Made by a program: the position numbers and the translations under genes. Shown in pieces: positions 59,401 to 64,000 of a DNA stretch of 64,000 bases (position 1 is the stretch's first letter; every line of letters begins with the position of its first letter). The stretch covers positions 20,465,001-20,529,000 of the forward strand of contig OX419758.1 of the NCBI GenBank assembly GCA_948567375.1, given 5' to 3'. Below the pieces are notes generated by a model. That model made no database searches. It saw only the letters and a program-made list of their open reading frames with translations, and was not told the origin of the DNA. The stretch is from Lunularia cruciata. Lineage: Eukaryota; Streptophyta; Marchantiopsida; Lunulariales; Lunulariaceae.

Positions 59401-62230
59401 TAAGTATACGATTTAGAAGGAGCAAGTTAGGAGAAAAGAAATCTTAGATTGGCGGCTCCGGCGTCAATTTCCAAACACGGCGAAGCACTTAGGTAAGAAA
59501 AACTGTTTCTCACAGGACTGCACCACAAGCGGATCCTTATTGCAAGTGTGATCACACGATTTCGATGTTGTGATGCTCTTCGGACTGTGCAAATGCTCCG
59601 TAGTATCTGACTGGGCTTGGGATTGGAACTGGTACTTCGGCAAGAACTGAGCGCGCGCACAACATTCTGTTCGAGATCAAGAGTCATGTCCAGTAGCATT
59701 CAGCACCAAGTCGCTTAATCGTTATAACCTTTTGCGCTTAGTAGGCAAAACCTGACCTTCACCATGTCAAACCGGTCAGAATCATCATGCAGGTATCTAG
59801 CCTGCAGGTCGGCGTGCTTAGTCGTCGAGCTCATGTTTGAAAGGATCAAATTACAATTTTGAATGGATTTCATGAGTAGAAACTAAAACGCATTTGGCTG
59901 ATTAATAAACGAAAACATACTCGATTCTCGCTCTCGAGTGGCAGGTGAGGTCTGCAGGCAACCTGTTTTACAGTCTTTGCTGTCGACATACGCCTGCTCT
60001 ATAATTAGAAGCATATACTTCGAGCAATATATGGCCGAAGATGTCGAGTAATTGCAGAATAGGATGAACTCTTTCTTGCACACTGAGGTTGTCAAGAAAG
60101 CCGACTATGCCATTAATTCTTGTGTTTCTGACACGTGCACCATGACATCTAACTTTATCTAATCGGGCTATCGAGCATCTGAGTCTCTGCTGCTCACCTA
60201 CGGATGTACTTTACAAAGAAGCTCAAGCTATAGTATGATCCGCATAGCAGTCTAATTCTACATTGTATAATATTGAGAACATGCATATTGTACCTTATTC
60301 TTCCGCATTGCTTGTCCTGTTAATTCTCAACAATAGCGCAGAAATATACTTCCTCGTAAATTTGAGATCTGCTGTGTAACAAGCACGTCTATAGCTTCGG
60401 ACACCTGGATGTCACAACGACGAGCTCCTTAAAGTTTCGCTGAAACCCAAAAATGCTATTGCTATTCATTTTTCGAGTAGCGGAAAGAATTTGCTATTGA
60501 CACGTGCTTATCTACATTGGTACACATGTCACCGTTTTATTGAGATTGGACTACTTAAAACTTTTGGAGAAAGTGAGAAGTGAGTTGGTCAGGAGTCCAA
60601 TAATACTTGCTAAACTCATATTAGGTTCATCTTCATTAAGACAAACAGAGATTTGTAGGTGTTTTCCTATGTCCACTCTAATACCATGCTAGTCTCTTGA
60701 CCTCATCTTTTGGTAATAATACGGACGTCAAGGAAGTAGAATTAGAATTAGGAATGTGTACTGTTGGCAGCACAGTCATGGCATTTATAATGGAGCCGCC
60801 AGGTTCTATCCCCTTCACATCGAAGTGCTATGATTTACTTACAAGTCATGAAACAAAGATCATCAACTTTGCAAGTCACAAAACAAGATCATCTGTACGA
60901 GTGGAAGCAATCAAAGTCCAGCGTGGTGGAGAAGGTGTCACCCTAAGAAAAGGGTGTCAACCTAGCGGCTTCCCATTTATAATAGTAAGTAGAAGGGTGT
61001 AGTATATGGAAAGCATACTAATTTCAAGAAGCTCATGGTCCACGATGGTCTATATGATTTATTTGTTCTGAGAAGGAACTGTGTGAAACGGTGGGATACT
61101 TATCCTGAACTTGCGGACGGGTTTTGAATTCTGAAACTTGCAATTGTTTCAAATTGTGAGTTGGCCATACTAGTTTGTCAATTTCAGATCTAGATAATAC
61201 CGGAGTAAAATAGAGGAATGGATTTCGTTACGTTTTCGTTACGTTACGTCCCGGTCTGCGTAGACTTGAAAGGCTGTCAGTAACCGTGTTATGAGCTTAA
61301 GGTCGCCTGGACTTGGACTCGAACTATCTGTCAGAAATGGTGCAATTCAATACCTTCTGCAGGCATATTCTACAGACCTGTGGTTTACATCGAGGATGAA
61401 GTCAGTTGACGGGTGTGACCTGACAACCGGTCAAGTCTGGGTTGTTCTTCAGTTCCCGGACGAACATCCGTCAATCAATGATGTAAGTATATTGTCAGCT
61501 TTCCCAATGAAAGATGTCAGAAGAAGGTAAATAAAACAGGGTTTAGGTTAACCCTTCTGTTGACCAAATCTGTACAATGAGCCTTTCATATCAGCCAAGG
61601 CCGCGCTTGGCATGGGGTCCAGGGAGACAAGTTGTTCAGGCAACAATGGCTCTGCTTTTGCTTGGACCCATAGATGCATACCATGGTGACGATATAGCTT
61701 TGCGCCTTTAGACTAAATATACTCGTCCTTACATGTCATTTTGTGTTTCTAACAGCCAATAGCTTACATTGGAGCATCTTAACGAGGTGTGGGCCACTTG
61801 CTATGTGACTCACTTACCTTTTTCCTTTTGACTTTGAACATACTAGCCCGGTAGCAGGAGCAGATGCAGCAGTGCTCCACTTTCTCTTTCCTTCTCTGCC
61901 CGCCGCAATGACACTAATTGTATGAGTGGGGTCCTCCGCTGTTACCTGCTTCCATCCTGTTTCGTCCGGTCGTGAGTGCATCGCATCTCTCGATCTCTCT
62001 CTCTCTATCAAGACAAAAATTCAAGGGTAACTTCCCCTTGGTCGAGGTTCGAGAACGATATTCCACCATACAACTACGACTTGCAATGTGCTCTAACTAA
62101 CAAGATAAACAATCTGGTGGAATTCTCGTTGTTCGTGACGGTTTGTTCTCTGCTTGTGGCATGACGGTACACAACGATTCATGAAAGATTGGTTTGAGGG
62201 TACAAAGTTGATCTGCCTTTTGGATGATGC
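56482..62230. other. CpG-rich sequence downstream of the MYB gene, no recognised gene
   Basis: No open frame above 101 codons. The 3' end of the MYB transcript should lie in 56482-57300, but no clear AATAAA was seen. Small features: a 16-base AT run near 59153, a 19-bp duplication at 59257-59297, an imperfect 30-bp tandem repeat at 60841-60895. Plus-strand frames 60697-61002 (101 codons) and 61291-61530 (79 codons) look mildly coding in composition but match nothing I know. Confidence 0.45.
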
Positions 62231-62237
62231 TAAGTAT

Positions 62238-63041
62238 TCACGGAATACTTGTAGTAATTCTGACCGCTAGTTGCGCTCTGTTCCTTTTAAAGACCGGCGA
62301 GGGTGATTCTATTTCGATCTTGTGAATTCCAGGGCGAGATTGTTGCCTCGCTTTACTTGAATCAAGCAGCAACTGAGGTTCATTCTTCCTTGCGTCTGCA
62401 GTCCCTAAGGGTGGGAGTTTGGCTTTCAGAATAATAGTTAATCGAAACGATTTTGTAAAATAATTTATTTTTTTTGTTTTCATTTCTTTTGTATAGACAT
62501 AATGCACAAGGTACATTTCGGGATTCCGGAGAGAGAAAGCGCACAAATCATGTATGTAAGTTCTCCAAGACTTAGGAAGATAGTGCGCTCGGGTTTCCTT
62601 TGGAAGGAAATTATGTGTCCTTTTCGAAGGGAATTTTATATTGTTCGGGAAAGAAATTTTACCATTTATTTGGAAGACATGCACTTTGGAAGGATTTGTT
62701 ATTCGATCGATTATGTACCATTTCTTTGCAAGAGGACACAGATTCTTCAGAAGGTGACGATACTTGTCCAAAGGATGTAGAGAGAATTTTGCAGCATGCA
62801 AATCGGGGCTAGTACTTTCGTGATTACATGTCCAAAGAAGGCAATCTTTATCTTGTTGGAAGATTTTTTTCAAGTGCTTAGTGTTGATGCCAAAATTGTA
62901 GAGTTTGGATGTATTCAACCAATTTGAAGTTTTAATTCTGACAACTAAAGAAAAGAACACCTTGAATGAAGGAATTGGAGGCGTTGAATCCAATGCGAGA
63001 GAGCAAAATAGCTGAAGAGGCAATGAAGCAATTGCAATCAC
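62238..63041 (-). CDS. hypothetical 267-aa open frame
   Basis: The second longest open frame in the window (268 codons). The product is basic, rich in Lys, Leu, His and Phe, with an uncleaved-looking hydrophobic start (IAIASLPLQLFCSLAL). No motif is recognised. Its first 50 bases lie antisense to a coiled-coil-like frame (62990 onward), and the plus strand is also partly open (62600-62812). It may be a chance frame in sequence next to repeats. Confidence 0.2.
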   Translation of the reverse strand: MIAIASLPLQLFCSLALDSTPPIPSFKVFFSLVVRIKTSNWLNTSKLYNFGINTKHLKKIFQQDKDCLLWTCNHESTSPDLHAAKFSLHPLDKYRHLLKNLCPLAKKWYIIDRITNPSKVHVFQINGKISFPNNIKFPSKRTHNFLPKETRAHYLPKSWRTYIHDLCAFSLRNPEMYLVHYVYTKEMKTKKINYFTKSFRLTIILKAKLPPLGTADARKNEPQLLLDSSKARQQSRPGIHKIEIESPSPVFKRNRAQLAVRITTSIP

Positions 63042-63720
63042 AGCTAACCCAATTGGCTACAAACTATGAATTGATGTATATTCAGTTGAAGAACTAGGAG
63101 GAGGTCTCCTTAGCCTGCCAGAGTGAAATCACAATTCAATTGCAAGAGTATCAAGAAGAAGTAGCAGATCTGCAGAAATTTAGTTAATTGTATTTAGAAA
63201 GAATTTAGTTAGTTGTACTAGGAGCTTCAAGTTGTCACAAGAGTAGTAAGTCATGAGAAGATGGAGAAGCGGAAGCTAATGTCATAGAAACCCAAGCCTT
63301 CGTCAAGCAACTTCTGTTCAAAGGGTGAGGTAATTGTGCGGTTGGTTGTGAAGGAGTACGATGAGTAGAATGGCAAAAGACCATCAAGACAATATATGCT
63401 ATGTTGTTCAAGATCATCAAGGAATTCATCAAAGCAACCACCACCTCGGGAGAATATTATGAACTCAAGCTGGTGCAATAGAAGTTGATGCAACCTCCCT
63501 TCAAAGACCAAACCAACCAGACCATCGAATCCATAGCATTAGGAATTAGAGTTAAAATAGAGTGCGAGTTAAAAAAAAAAATATTGAGAGAACTTGTAGT
63601 TAGTATTATTAAAAGTAAAGGGATGATTAGATTTTGTGGTAGATGGCTTAGAAGCGGAGGAATCAATAGAACATGTCAAACAACCGTTACCACCTTGTTC
63701 ATATCTACCTAGGTTTGTAA
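62990..63720 (+). pseudogene. broken coiled-coil frame, gag-like
   Basis: The plus strand reads a Gln/Glu/Leu heptad stretch (EEAMKQLQSQLTQLA and on, 63015-63190), interrupted by TAG where Gln would fit. Later fragments follow, with a 75-codon open stretch at 63485-63712. In style it matches the coiled-coil gag-like region of element A (11980-12420), though not clearly the same sequence. It marks the return of mobile-element sequence at the right edge of the gene island. Confidence 0.45.
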
Positions 63721-64000
63721 GACTGTTAGTGATTCAGATGGATAATTAGTTAGTATTTTCTTGTCTTGGGCAGTGGTGGTTTTGTTTTGTTAGGTTCCTT
63801 CTTGGAAATTCACAAATGCCTATGATTATTTAAGTTTGGTATTTGAAGTGCTTCTTTGTTGAATCAAAGTGATTGATGAATACAGTAAAGCACCTTTAGG
63901 GTACTCATCATTTTCTTGCTTTTTTGATAATTTGATTTTTTGATTTCTTGAATTCACATTCAGTTTCATGCCTCAATGAAATATTGCAGTAAGAAATTAG
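63720..64000. other. AT-rich tail, no recognised gene
   Basis: T-rich non-coding sequence to the window edge. No LTR end identified. Confidence 0.4.

Noticed and set aside
60697-61530. Two frames considered as exons of a second gene
   Set aside because: Composition is mildly coding, but I found no recognisable domain, no convincing splice sites joining them, and no clear end.

Overview
This looks like a land-plant nuclear window, most likely a seed plant and plausibly a gymnosperm. The grounds are a canonical plant R2R3-MYB gene with the two conserved intron positions, plant-type LTR retrotransposons primed by initiator methionine tRNA, and dense nested repeats worn down by C-to-T change. 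The species is inference only. The one gene I can defend as intact is the MYB gene at 53676-56481; nearly everything else recognisable is a decayed mobile element.

Left part (1-16.9 kb): a nest of LTR retrotransposons. A minus-strand LTR (224-1019), with its primer-binding site and the start of a gag-like frame running off the left edge, sits in the 3' LTR of an older minus-strand Ty3/gypsy element (about 1020-13903). Inside that older element are a plus-strand Ty3/gypsy pol relic whose C-terminus carries a PHD finger (3560-6418) and another minus-strand LTR/gag/protease segment (about 7298-11540). A dead LINE-type reverse transcriptase follows on the minus strand (14.8-17 kb).

Middle (17-37.1 kb): an AT-rich non-coding stretch, then two chromovirus-like Ty3/gypsy elements of one family in the same orientation. 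C1 (21029-27396) has both LTRs, a perfect 5-bp target duplication and a recognisable chromodomain; a 738-bp solo LTR of a different family is nested in its reverse transcriptase with its own 5-bp duplication. C2 (28510-32788) is a shorter sibling without integrase and chromodomain. Next come an unrecognised minus-strand gene relic with stops mostly at former CAG/CAA/CGA positions (33.4-35.1 kb) and a PIF/Harbinger-type transposase pseudogene (36.06-37.08 kb).

Right part (37.5-62.4 kb): about 25 kb that by eye is much richer in CpG and free of recognisable transposons. It contains the MYB gene (three exons, 492 codons), with a TATA-like box upstream and a miR858-like site in exon 3. The rest of this island shows no convincing genes, only short duplications and hairpins. 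The last 1.6 kb returns to repeat-like sequence with a broken coiled-coil frame.
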